A stretch of 17,261 nucleotides of DNA from RGIG5612 sp964579345 (lineage in GTDB: Bacteria; Bacillota; Clostridia; Lachnospirales; Lachnospiraceae). Positions within the stretch are counted from its first letter, which is position 1, and each line of letters starts with the position of its first letter. The stretch covers positions 1 to 17,261 of the forward strand of contig CAZOHB010000042.1 of the NCBI GenBank assembly GCA_964579345.1, written 5' to 3'. Made by a program: the position numbers and the translations under genes. This document shows positions 1-6,769 of the stretch, in pieces. A model generated the notes under the pieces. It saw nothing but the letters and a program-made list of their open reading frames with translations. It had not been told where the DNA came from and made no database searches.

Positions 1-1
1 G

Positions 2-1327
2 GCAGAAGACGGAATGATCGTTGAACTGATCCCGGAGGAACGGATGTCCTTTGCATATCAAACCGACGGGGAGATCTATCCCCCTGAGCCGGGACAAAGC
101 GGATATGCGGCTGCATGTGATATCGGTACTACAACGGTCATCTGCCAGCTGATCAGTCTTGAGACCGGGGAACAGATCACCGGGATCAGCGGAAGCAACA
201 ACCAGCGGATCTTCGGAGGTGATGTGCTGTCCCGTCTGAAATCAGCCGAAGAAGGGCATGCGGAAGAGATCCATGAACAGATCATCCGGCAGGTCGACCA
301 CTATCTTGCCGAACTTTGCAGGAAGGCGAAGATCAGCAGGGAAGAGATCCGGTTTCTGGCTGTGACCGGAAATACGATCATGCTGCATTTCTTCGCGGGG
401 CTTGATCCCGCAAGTATCTGCACTGCTCCGTTCACACCGGTATCTCTGTTCGGGGAGATGAAAAACGGCAGGGATCTTGGTCTTACCTTTGATGGGGATG
501 TATATCTTTGTCCTGCAGCCTCCGGGTTTATCGGAAGTGATGTTCTTTGCGGAATCCTTTCCAGCGGCATGTCTGCGTCGGAAGAAAAGGTGCTGATGGT
601 AGACCTTGGCACCAATACAGAGATGGTGATCGGTAATAAAGACGGCATGATCGCCTGCGCTGCCGACGGCGGAGCAGCTTTCAAAGCGTCTCTTCTGGAG
701 CAGGGAATGACAGCGTCAAAAGGGGCTGTCGCCGGAGTCCAATATGCCGACGGAGAACTTGTTCTCGATGTACTTGGCTCCGGAAAACCAAAAGGAATCT
801 GCGGCTCCGGCTTTATCGATATGCTCGGAGTCCTGTACGAAGAAGAAACCCTGGATGAGATGGGACATCTCGCGGACCCGGATGAGACTGATTCCAAACT
901 GGCCCGTTTTCTCGGAACGGAAGACGGAAAACCTGTGTTCTATCTCACAGAAGATAAGAAGACTTTTATTACTCAGGCGGATATCAGCAAATTCCAGCTG
1001 GCAAAGGCGGCAATCTCTGCAGGGATCAGTATCCTTGCGGAAGAATCGGGAATCTCCCTTTCTGAGCTGGAGAAACTCCTGCTCGGCGGAGGCTTCGGTT
1101 CCTTTGCGCATAGAAGAAATTCGGCGCTTTTGGGGATCATCCCAAGGGAATGCAAAGGCAGGACCGTAAAACTCGGAAATGTCGCGCTTGCCGGCGTGAT
1201 CTCAGCTGCAGTGTCAGAGAAAGCGAGGGAGGAATTATCCCGAATTCAGAAGGCCGTTCGTGTGATCGACCTTCCGACGCATCCGTCGTTTGATGAAGCA
1301 TACGTTGATGGCATGCTTTTTGAATAG
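2..1327 (+). CDS. RamA-like corrinoid activation ATPase (ASKHA/DUF4445 domain), 5' partial
   Basis: The family reductively reactivates corrinoid proteins, using ATP and a [2Fe-2S] ferredoxin domain to return Co(II) to Co(I) in methyl-transfer systems. The visible part is the C-terminal ATPase half. It has a phosphate-1 loop DIGTTTV at residues 36-42 (counted from the ATG at 14), a phosphate-2 segment VDLGTNTE near residues 196-203, GICGSGF in the middle and a glycine-rich LLGGGFGSFAH near the C-terminus. The frame is open back to base 2 (A-E-D-G before the Met), and nothing resembling a ribosome site precedes the ATG at 14. I therefore treat the gene as truncated by the window edge, with its ferredoxin domain expected upstream. 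The next gene starts 33 bases later with no terminator between, so the two are probably cotranscribed. The MtaA-like gene at 4248 supports a corrinoid role. Family assignment is firm; the exact partner protein is unknown. Confidence 0.85.
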   Translation, partial: AEDGMIVELIPEERMSFAYQTDGEIYPPEPGQSGYAAACDIGTTTVICQLISLETGEQITGISGSNNQRIFGGDVLSRLKSAEEGHAEEIHEQIIRQVDHYLAELCRKAKISREEIRFLAVTGNTIMLHFFAGLDPASICTAPFTPVSLFGEMKNGRDLGLTFDGDVYLCPAASGFIGSDVLCGILSSGMSASEEKVLMVDLGTNTEMVIGNKDGMIACAADGGAAFKASLLEQGMTASKGAVAGVQYADGELVLDVLGSGKPKGICGSGFIDMLGVLYEEETLDEMGHLADPDETDSKLARFLGTEDGKPVFYLTEDKKTFITQADISKFQLAKAAISAGISILAEESGISLSELEKLLLGGGFGSFAHRRNSALLGIIPRECKGRTVKLGNVALAGVISAAVSEKAREELSRIQKAVRVIDLPTHPSFDEAYVDGMLFE

Positions 1328-1360
1328 AAAACAATATTAACAGAAAGGAATAAATAAAAG

Positions 1361-2794
1361 ATGAAAGCTCCGTTTTCACCCTATCTGGATTCGCTTGTTT
1401 CCGGAATGAAGGAACTGGTGGATATCCTCGGGCGGTCATTTGACTATGTCAGTGTTCTTTCGACCGACTCCGTGGGATTCCGGATTTCCATCTCCCAAAG
1501 AAGCAAGAGCGTTTCCAATGCAAATATGACAACCGAACGCGGCAATGTCGTCCGCGTCTATCGGAATGGTCAGTACAGTGAATATGCTTTTAATGAGATT
1601 CCGGGAACGATCGAAGAATTGGCAGAAACGATCCGGAAGGAACTGGACCGTCAGTTTGATGTGATGAAACTGACCGGTACGAAGACATATGAAACGCCGA
1701 TCCTTTCCGATGAACTGCAGGAACTCTTTGTGGAAAAAGAGACAGAACGTCTTCCGGAAGAGGAGGACATGAAGTCTTTGGTTGAGACCTTTACAGGTCT
1801 GTCGGACCGCGGGAGCGAGATCATTCCCCGTGCACTGGACTGCATCCTGAATGCCTCTTCCACCCATATTTCAAAAATGTTCCTGACAAGGAACCGTTTC
1901 CTGCGTCAGAGCTATGTTTATACGGAAGGTGCCTGCTTCGCCTATGCTCCGAACGATGAGGGCGAGATGAAGATCATGTATGAAGGAGTCTCCGGCTGCT
2001 GCGGACCGGAAGTTTTGGAAGGACTGAAAGAAGTCATCGAAAAGATGCCGAAAAACATGCAGGATGTGCTTTCTTCCGAAAAGATCGTACCGGGTGAATA
2101 TGAGATCATTACTGATCCGGGAATCAGCGGCCTCATTGCCCATGAAGCATTCGGCCATGGTGTTGAGATGGATATGTTTGTTAAAAAACGCGCGCTCGGC
2201 GCGGAGTATATCGGCAAACGTGTCGGATCAGATCTTTGCACGATGCATGAAGGAGCACTCTGCGAAGAGAGCGTGACCGCTTATGCTTTTGATGATGAGG
2301 GAACGCTTGCCGGCGATGTGACTGAGATCGATCACGGGATTCTGAAAACGGGAATCTGTGACGCATTGTCAGCTCTGCGGCTGGGAACAGAACCTACCGG
2401 AAACGGCAAACGCGAGAACTTCGCACACAAAGCTTACACCCGTATGACCAATACTGTATTTGATTCCGGAGACTCTACGTTCGAGGAGCTGGTCGCATCC
2501 GTCAAGCACGGCTATCTGCTGAAGGGCACGGAAAGCGGCATGGAGGATCCGAAACACTGGGGGATCCAGTGCATTATTTCCCGCGGCTATGAGATCAAGG
2601 ACGGCGCCTTTACCGGAAAGGTCGTATCTCCTGTCGTCATGACCGGCTATGTTCCGGATCTGTTAGGCGGGATCTGCATGGCTTCCAAAGACCGGAAAGT
2701 GGAAGGCAATGGTGCCTGCGGCAAGGGTTATAAAGAATGGGTCAAAGTTGCTGACGGAGGTCCGTACCTGAAAACGAAAGCGAGGTTGGGATAA
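1361..2794 (+). CDS. tldD: TldD family zinc metalloprotease
   Basis: TldD is the catalytic subunit of the cytoplasmic TldD/TldE heterodimer, which degrades unfolded peptides and in some bacteria matures modified peptides such as microcin B17 or degrades the antitoxin CcdA. The 477-residue length is normal for the family. The catalytic HExxxH motif is intact as HEAFGH at residues 261-266, inside GLIAHEAFGHGVEMD. A conserved C-terminal Cys (about residue 453, in NGACGKG) matches the position of the third metal ligand in the family. A ribosome site AAAGGAA lies at 1344-1350, ten bases before the ATG. The stop overlaps the tldE start by one base (TAATG), so the subunits are translationally coupled. 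No peptide precursor gene is visible next to it, so the substrate cannot be deduced. The corrinoid activator just upstream is an unusual neighbour. Confidence 0.93.
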   Translation: MKAPFSPYLDSLVSGMKELVDILGRSFDYVSVLSTDSVGFRISISQRSKSVSNANMTTERGNVVRVYRNGQYSEYAFNEIPGTIEELAETIRKELDRQFDVMKLTGTKTYETPILSDELQELFVEKETERLPEEEDMKSLVETFTGLSDRGSEIIPRALDCILNASSTHISKMFLTRNRFLRQSYVYTEGACFAYAPNDEGEMKIMYEGVSGCCGPEVLEGLKEVIEKMPKNMQDVLSSEKIVPGEYEIITDPGISGLIAHEAFGHGVEMDMFVKKRALGAEYIGKRVGSDLCTMHEGALCEESVTAYAFDDEGTLAGDVTEIDHGILKTGICDALSALRLGTEPTGNGKRENFAHKAYTRMTNTVFDSGDSTFEELVASVKHGYLLKGTESGMEDPKHWGIQCIISRGYEIKDGAFTGKVVSPVVMTGYVPDLLGGICMASKDRKVEGNGACGKGYKEWVKVADGGPYLKTKARLG

Positions 2795-4068
2795 TGTTTA
2801 ATCTTATACAGGAAAAAATAAAAGCACTCGGCTGTTCGGTATGGGAACTGAGAGAAGATATCAGCAGCGGATGGGAGTTCTATTTTATCCGTCATGAACT
2901 CGATCAGAACCGTGTGACCGAAGTAAAGACTTACAGTGTGACCCTTTACCGTCCGCTCGAGGAAGGGATACTGGGTTCTGCTTCCGGAGAAATCGCGCCT
3001 ACCGCTTCTGAAGCCGAGATCGAAAAGGCTCTTTCCGATATCTATTTTCAGGCATCGCTGGTGAAGAACCCGGCATATAACCTGAATGACAAACCGGTCG
3101 AATCCCCGGAGATGAAGAGCGTGGATACGGCTGAAATCGCGAAGGATTTCATCACCGCGATGGCGAACGTGAAAGAGACCGCATCTGAAGATATCAACTC
3201 TTATGAGATCTTTGTGAAAGATATCAAACGGCATTTTAAAAACTCTAATGGAGTAGAGTACACTGTCCGCTTCCCAAGTTCAATGATCGAAGTTGTCGTC
3301 AATGCCAGAAGCGAAGGACATGAGATCGAACTGTACCGAAATTTCTGCTCCGGAACCTGCGACGCGGAAAAACTCAGCAGGGATATAGATAAGGCCCTTC
3401 TTTTCGCAAAGGACCGTCTCGTTACGGAGCCGACGCCGAAGCTGAATACCTTCGACGTTCTTTTCTCGACGGATAACGCCGTTACGATTTATGAATACTT
3501 CTCGGAGCGGATGAATGCCGCATTGCTCTACCGGAAGTTATCGGATTGGGAATGCGGAAAAGAGATCGCGGAAAACATGACAGGCGACCGGATCACCATG
3601 AAGGCTGTCTCCCGGTTGGAAAACTCTTCGGCAGACTATCCGATCGATGAGGAAGGCGCTGTGATCTTCGACCGTGTCCTGATCCGCGATGGAATTGCGG
3701 AGAATATCTGGGGATCCCGCAGATTCAGTCAGTATCTGGGAGTTGCGGACAGCTCGGATGTTCACAATTTCGTGATCGACGGAGGCTCCCGCTCCGAAGC
3801 TGAGATTCGCAGCGGAGATTATCTGGAAGTTGTGGAATACTCGGACTTCCAGGTGGATCCGGTCGGCGGGGATATTGCAGGCGAGATCCGTTTAGGCTAC
3901 CTGCATCAGAACGGAACCGTAAAGATCGTAAGCGGCGGCTCTGTTACCGGGCAGATGGCGGAAGTGATCCCGACGATGGAATTCTCCTCCGAGACCGAGC
4001 AGTATGATAAATACGTTATCCCGCGCGTGACCCTGCTGAAAAATCTGAAAATCACCGGGATCGTATAA
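2794..4068 (+). CDS. tldE: TldE/PmbA family protease subunit
   Basis: This is the non-catalytic partner of TldD in the TldD/TldE heterodimer. The 424-residue protein resembles PmbA/TldE across its length. As expected for TldE it has no HExxxH motif, and its C-terminal part carries the family's beta-rich conserved region (for example VVEYSDFQVDPVGGDIAGEIR). It starts at an ATG sharing a base with the tldD stop. Ribosome recruitment probably relies on coupling, because the only purine-rich stretch upstream (GAGGTTGGG) is within the end of tldD. After its stop there is a T-rich stretch but no clear terminator hairpin. The identification rests on adjacency plus sequence resemblance and is firm at family level. 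Confidence 0.9.
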   Translation: MFNLIQEKIKALGCSVWELREDISSGWEFYFIRHELDQNRVTEVKTYSVTLYRPLEEGILGSASGEIAPTASEAEIEKALSDIYFQASLVKNPAYNLNDKPVESPEMKSVDTAEIAKDFITAMANVKETASEDINSYEIFVKDIKRHFKNSNGVEYTVRFPSSMIEVVVNARSEGHEIELYRNFCSGTCDAEKLSRDIDKALLFAKDRLVTEPTPKLNTFDVLFSTDNAVTIYEYFSERMNAALLYRKLSDWECGKEIAENMTGDRITMKAVSRLENSSADYPIDEEGAVIFDRVLIRDGIAENIWGSRRFSQYLGVADSSDVHNFVIDGGSRSEAEIRSGDYLEVVEYSDFQVDPVGGDIAGEIRLGYLHQNGTVKIVSGGSVTGQMAEVIPTMEFSSETEQYDKYVIPRVTLLKNLKITGIV

Positions 4069-4100
4069 TCTGTTTTTTGTATGACGGATTTTCGATTATT

Positions 4101-4202
4101 GTAAAATAATTACTAAAATAAATAACTTGTGGAAAAGACAGTAAAATTTTACCAAAAATCGTAAATAGTCCAATTTCCTGTAAAAATAATATGATATTTT
4201 AC
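4101..4202. promoter_or_regulatory. Cluster of GTAAAA/TTTTAC inverted repeats (putative operators)
   Basis: The gap between tldE and the MtaA-like gene is strongly AT-rich and contains three inverted repeats of the same kind. They are GTAA-5-TTAC at 4101-4113, the perfect 12-base palindrome GTAAAATTTTAC at 4141-4152, and GTAAAA-11-TTTTAC at 4180-4202. A further half-site GTAAAT lies at 4161. The left ends fall at 4101, 4141, 4161 and 4180, about two or four helical turns apart, which would put bound proteins on one face of the DNA. A -10-like TATGAT lies at 4190-4195 inside the last repeat, but no good -35 accompanies it. I infer a regulator-binding region for the downstream gene. AT-rich DNA makes some palindromes likely by chance, so confidence is moderate. 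Confidence 0.4.
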
Positions 4203-4241
4203 CCTCCGAAATGAGATAAAAAAAGATCACGTAGGAGGGTA
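4200..4241 (+). promoter_or_regulatory. Leader stem that can sequester the ribosome site of the MtaA-like gene
   Basis: TACCCTCC at 4200-4207 is perfectly complementary to GGAGGGTA at 4234-4241. The second arm contains the strong Shine-Dalgarno of the gene starting at 4248. The 8-base stem, with four G-C pairs at its core and a 26-base AT-rich loop, would hide the ribosome site if both arms are in the mRNA. This suggests translational control, but it is an inference from base complementarity alone. Confidence 0.45.
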
Positions 4242-4247
4242 TTTATT

Positions 4248-5291
4248 ATGCAGTATTCAAACATCAAAAACTGGCTGGACGTTATGCGGGTCACAGAAAA
4301 GAAGAAACCGCTTCCGATCCTTTCTTTCCCGGCAGTCCAGATGCTTTATGTAACAGTCAGAGATCTTTGTACCAACAGCAGCAATCAGGCGCTAGGCATG
4401 AAGATGATCGCAGACCGTTATGATCTTCCGATCGCGCTCGGCTATATGGATCTTTCCGTAGAAGCAGAGGCGTTCGGTGCAAATGCGGTATATTCCGTTG
4501 ATGAGATCCCGACGATCACAGGACAGCTGATCACATCTTATGAAGATGCAGAAGCTCTTAAAATTCCGGAGGTCGGAGCAGAAAGAACGATCGTAAACAT
4601 TAAAGGTATCCGGAAAGCAAAGAAGGTGATCACGGATCGTCCGGTCTTCGCTGAATGTACAGGACCGTTCTCTCTGGCAGGACGTCTGATGGATGTCAAT
4701 GAGGCTCTGGTAAACTGTTATGATGAGCCGGAGATGGTACATCTTCTGCTTGAAAAAGCAACGACCTTCCTGATCAATTATATTAACGCATTTAAAGAAG
4801 CAGGCGCTGACGGCATTATCATGGGAGAGCCGCTTGCAGGTATCCTTTCCCCGCAGCTTGCAAAAGAATTTGCGTATGATTATGTAAAGAAAATTGTAGA
4901 TGAAACACAGGATGAGAATTTCGCGATCTTCCTGCACAACTGCGGAAACGGAACGGTCTTCCAGACAGAAGATATTTTCGCGACCGGCTGCATGGGCTAT
5001 CATTTCGGTGATGCGATCAAGATGACAGATATCCTTGAGAAAGCTCCGAAGGATGTCCTGATCCTCGGAAATGTTTCTCCGTCCAAAGAGTTCCGTCATG
5101 GTACTCCGACATCCGTCCGCTGGGCAACGGTTCGTCTGATGGAATCCTGCAAGGATTACCCGAACTTCTGGGTATCTTCCGGATGCGATATCCCGCCGCT
5201 TACGGAGTTTGAAAACATTGATGCATTCTTCCAGGGAGCAGAGGACTTCTACTATAAACAGCAGCTTCTGCAGCTCATCAATCGTCCGTAA
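4248..5291 (+). CDS. MtaA/UroD-family zinc-dependent cobalamin methyltransferase
   Basis: The protein belongs to the uroporphyrinogen decarboxylase superfamily, in the branch of MtaA/MtbA that moves a methyl group from a methylated corrinoid protein to a thiol or other acceptor. Zinc ligands of the His-x-Cys...Cys type are visible: H230-N-C232 in LHNCGNG and C313 in SSGCDIPP. The spacing closely matches that known for methanogen MtaA. True UroD enzymes lack this pattern. The length of 347 residues is normal. The ATG is preceded by a very strong site, AGGAGGG at 4233-4239. In bacteria lacking coenzyme M the acceptor is probably something else, such as tetrahydrofolate or a thiol; the sequence does not say. 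The corrinoid activator at 2-1327 is a plausible partner. The gene appears to be its own transcription unit, ending at the terminator at 5316-5341. Confidence 0.85.
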   Translation: MQYSNIKNWLDVMRVTEKKKPLPILSFPAVQMLYVTVRDLCTNSSNQALGMKMIADRYDLPIALGYMDLSVEAEAFGANAVYSVDEIPTITGQLITSYEDAEALKIPEVGAERTIVNIKGIRKAKKVITDRPVFAECTGPFSLAGRLMDVNEALVNCYDEPEMVHLLLEKATTFLINYINAFKEAGADGIIMGEPLAGILSPQLAKEFAYDYVKKIVDETQDENFAIFLHNCGNGTVFQTEDIFATGCMGYHFGDAIKMTDILEKAPKDVLILGNVSPSKEFRHGTPTSVRWATVRLMESCKDYPNFWVSSGCDIPPLTEFENIDAFFQGAEDFYYKQQLLQLINRP

Positions 5292-5315
5292 GATCCAACA
5301 ATTTATATGCGCAAA

Positions 5316-5342
5316 AAAACGGAGCCGAAAGGCTCCGTTTTC
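5316..5342. terminator. Bidirectional rho-independent terminator
   Basis: AAAACGGAGCC at 5316-5326 pairs perfectly with GGCTCCGTTTT at 5331-5341 around a GAAA tetraloop. The arms end in T-runs on either strand (TTTT on plus; a seven-base T-run on minus from 5313-5319). It sits between two convergent genes and can end both. Confidence 0.9.
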
Positions 5343-5361
5343 AAATTGCATTGGATTTCTT

Positions 5362-6555
5362 TTACTGATCTGTATAGTTATCAAAGTATCCCTGAATGTA
5401 GATGAACGGGGTTCCTTTGTCTCCGGAACCGCTGGTCAGGTCGCAGAGAGATCCGAGAAGATCCGGCAGCTGACGCGGGGTCGTGCCTTCGGTATCCATC
5501 TTTCCTTTCAGGTTTGCATCTTTTTCTTTGATCGCCTGATGGATCGCATCCTTCAGGTCATCGCCGCGGAGATGGCCGAACTGGTTGTCTGCCAGATATT
5601 TCAGCTTCAGCTCATTCGGCTGTCCGTTTAATCCGGCTGTAAATCCCGGAGAGACGACCGGGTCAGCAAGCTCCCAGATCTTTCCGACCGGATCCTTGAA
5701 GGCGCCGTCGCCGTAAACCATAACTTCGATGGTCTTTCCGGTCTTTTCTTTGATGTCAGCCTGGATTCCGTCAACAAATTCCTGGCAGTGGATCGGGAAA
5801 AGCTTGATCGTATTTTCAGTTGCCTTGTTGGAACCTAAGATTCCGTAATCCGGATTGTATCCGGAACCGTCTACCGGAGCGGTTAAAAGCTCATCCAGCC
5901 CGATAACGACTTTTCCGCCGGCAGCCAGAATGTGTTTCTTTGTCCGTCTGCGCGTATGGATGTCTGCGCAGATCACATGATCGGCATAATCTAAGATCTT
6001 ACGCGGATTGTTTGCGAAGATGATCTGTGCCTCAGCACCTTCTTCTTCGATCAATCCCTTATAGTAGTTAACATAGTCAACATCGGTAAACGTGTGTTTT
6101 GATTTACCGAACATTCCCTCGAATTCCTCCTGAGTCAGGACGTCAGTGTAAGGATCCACACCTTTTTCGTCCAGCAGGTCAATATCGAGAAGGTGATTGC
6201 CGACCTCGTCGCTCGGATAGCTGAGCATCAGAACGACCTTCTTGCAGCCCTTAGCGATACCCCTAAGGCAGATTGCAAATCTGTTACGGGAGAGAATAGG
6301 GAAGACTACGCCGACAGTTTCCCCGCCCAGCTTTGCCTTCACATCAGCTGCAAGCTGGTCCGTTGTTGCATAGTTTTTCTGGGAACGTGCAAGGATCGAT
6401 TCCGTAATAGCGAGCACATCTTTTTTGCCGATCTCAAATTCGCCGTTGTCAAGACAATCCATTAAGGTATCAACAACGATTTTTCTGAGATCATCGCCTT
6501 CCTTTACGATTGGTGCACGAAGTCCTCTTGAAACTGTTCCGATTCTTCTCTGCAT
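5362..6555 (-). CDS. CofE-like (coenzyme F420-0:L-glutamate ligase family) protein, long form
   Basis: The N-terminal half resembles the F420 gamma-glutamyl ligase family. It has IVKEGDDL near residues 16-23, then KDVLAITESILARSQ near 44-58, the typical opening of CofE proteins, which add glutamate to F420-0. At 397 residues it is clearly longer than archaeal CofE (about 250). It carries a conserved-looking C-terminal region (VYGDGAFKDPVGKIWELADP) that I do not associate with true CofE. Long proteins of this kind are common in anaerobes that are not known to make F420, so the real substrate may differ; a role as an amide ligase is only a guess. The start is supported by AAAGGAG eight bases upstream of the ATG. 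It is monocistronic, convergent with the MtaA-like gene and divergent from the ABC importer. Confidence is for the family, not the reaction. Confidence 0.7.
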   Translation of the reverse strand: MQRRIGTVSRGLRAPIVKEGDDLRKIVVDTLMDCLDNGEFEIGKKDVLAITESILARSQKNYATTDQLAADVKAKLGGETVGVVFPILSRNRFAICLRGIAKGCKKVVLMLSYPSDEVGNHLLDIDLLDEKGVDPYTDVLTQEEFEGMFGKSKHTFTDVDYVNYYKGLIEEEGAEAQIIFANNPRKILDYADHVICADIHTRRRTKKHILAAGGKVVIGLDELLTAPVDGSGYNPDYGILGSNKATENTIKLFPIHCQEFVDGIQADIKEKTGKTIEVMVYGDGAFKDPVGKIWELADPVVSPGFTAGLNGQPNELKLKYLADNQFGHLRGDDLKDAIHQAIKEKDANLKGKMDTEGTTPRQLPDLLGSLCDLTSGSGDKGTPFIYIQGYFDNYTDQ

Positions 6556-6586
6556 TGTTTTTCTCCTTTATAAAATATTCATCCTC

Positions 6587-6603
6587 CGGGAATCAGGTTC
6601 CCG
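6587..6603 (-). promoter_or_regulatory. Small hairpin in the leader of the CofE-like gene
   Basis: CGGGAA at 6587-6592 and TTCCCG at 6598-6603 form a perfect 6-base stem with a 5-base loop. It lies about 30 bases upstream of the minus-strand start codon. It is not followed by a T-run in the direction of the gene, so it is not a terminator for it. It may stabilise or regulate the leader. Confidence 0.3.
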
Positions 6604-6619
6604 TAAAAAATACTGACAT

Positions 6620-6637
6620 AGTATACCATAAAGGTAT
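6620..6637 (-). promoter_or_regulatory. Putative -10 and overlapping inverted repeat for the CofE-like gene
   Basis: On the minus strand TATACT (plus 6620-6625) matches a -10 box at five of six positions, but the expected -35 position (TTTCGG) is poor. ATACC-ATAAA-GGTAT at 6623-6637 is a perfect inverted repeat touching this -10. That suggests an activator or repressor site. Confidence 0.3.
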
Positions 6638-6681
6638 CCTGGCCGAAACAATAATATCAGAAAAATCAAAAAAATAAAACA

Positions 6682-6714
6682 TTGACTTTAATACGTTGAA
6701 ATAGTAGCATACTA
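6682..6714 (+). promoter_or_regulatory. Promoter of the amino-acid importer operon with overlapping palindrome
   Basis: TTGACT at 6682-6687 and TAGCAT at 6705-6710 are separated by 17 bases, fitting a sigma-70-type promoter about 55 bases before the lipoprotein start. The -10 overlaps an inverted repeat, TAGTA-GCA-TACTA at 6702-6714, positioned where a repressor would block RNA polymerase. Confidence 0.5.
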
Positions 6715-6769
6715 CCATGTCACTTTTTTAACGTGAAGAAATACTTTGTACACAGAAAGAGGAAGAACA

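Noticed and set aside
4069..4247. Possible cobalamin or other known riboswitch before the MtaA-like gene
   Set aside because: The gap is too short and AT-rich for a cobalamin riboswitch, and I see no B12-box-like sequence. Only the simple SD-pairing stem is supported.
4248..5291. Annotation as uroporphyrinogen decarboxylase of heme synthesis (hemE)
   Set aside because: The HNC...C zinc pattern belongs to the methyltransferase branch, and no heme genes are adjacent.
4392..5384. A 330-codon open frame on the minus strand opposite the MtaA-like gene
   Set aside because: It lies antisense to a gene with clear zinc motifs and crosses its terminator. The translation is rich in Cys, Arg and Ile without any recognisable domain.
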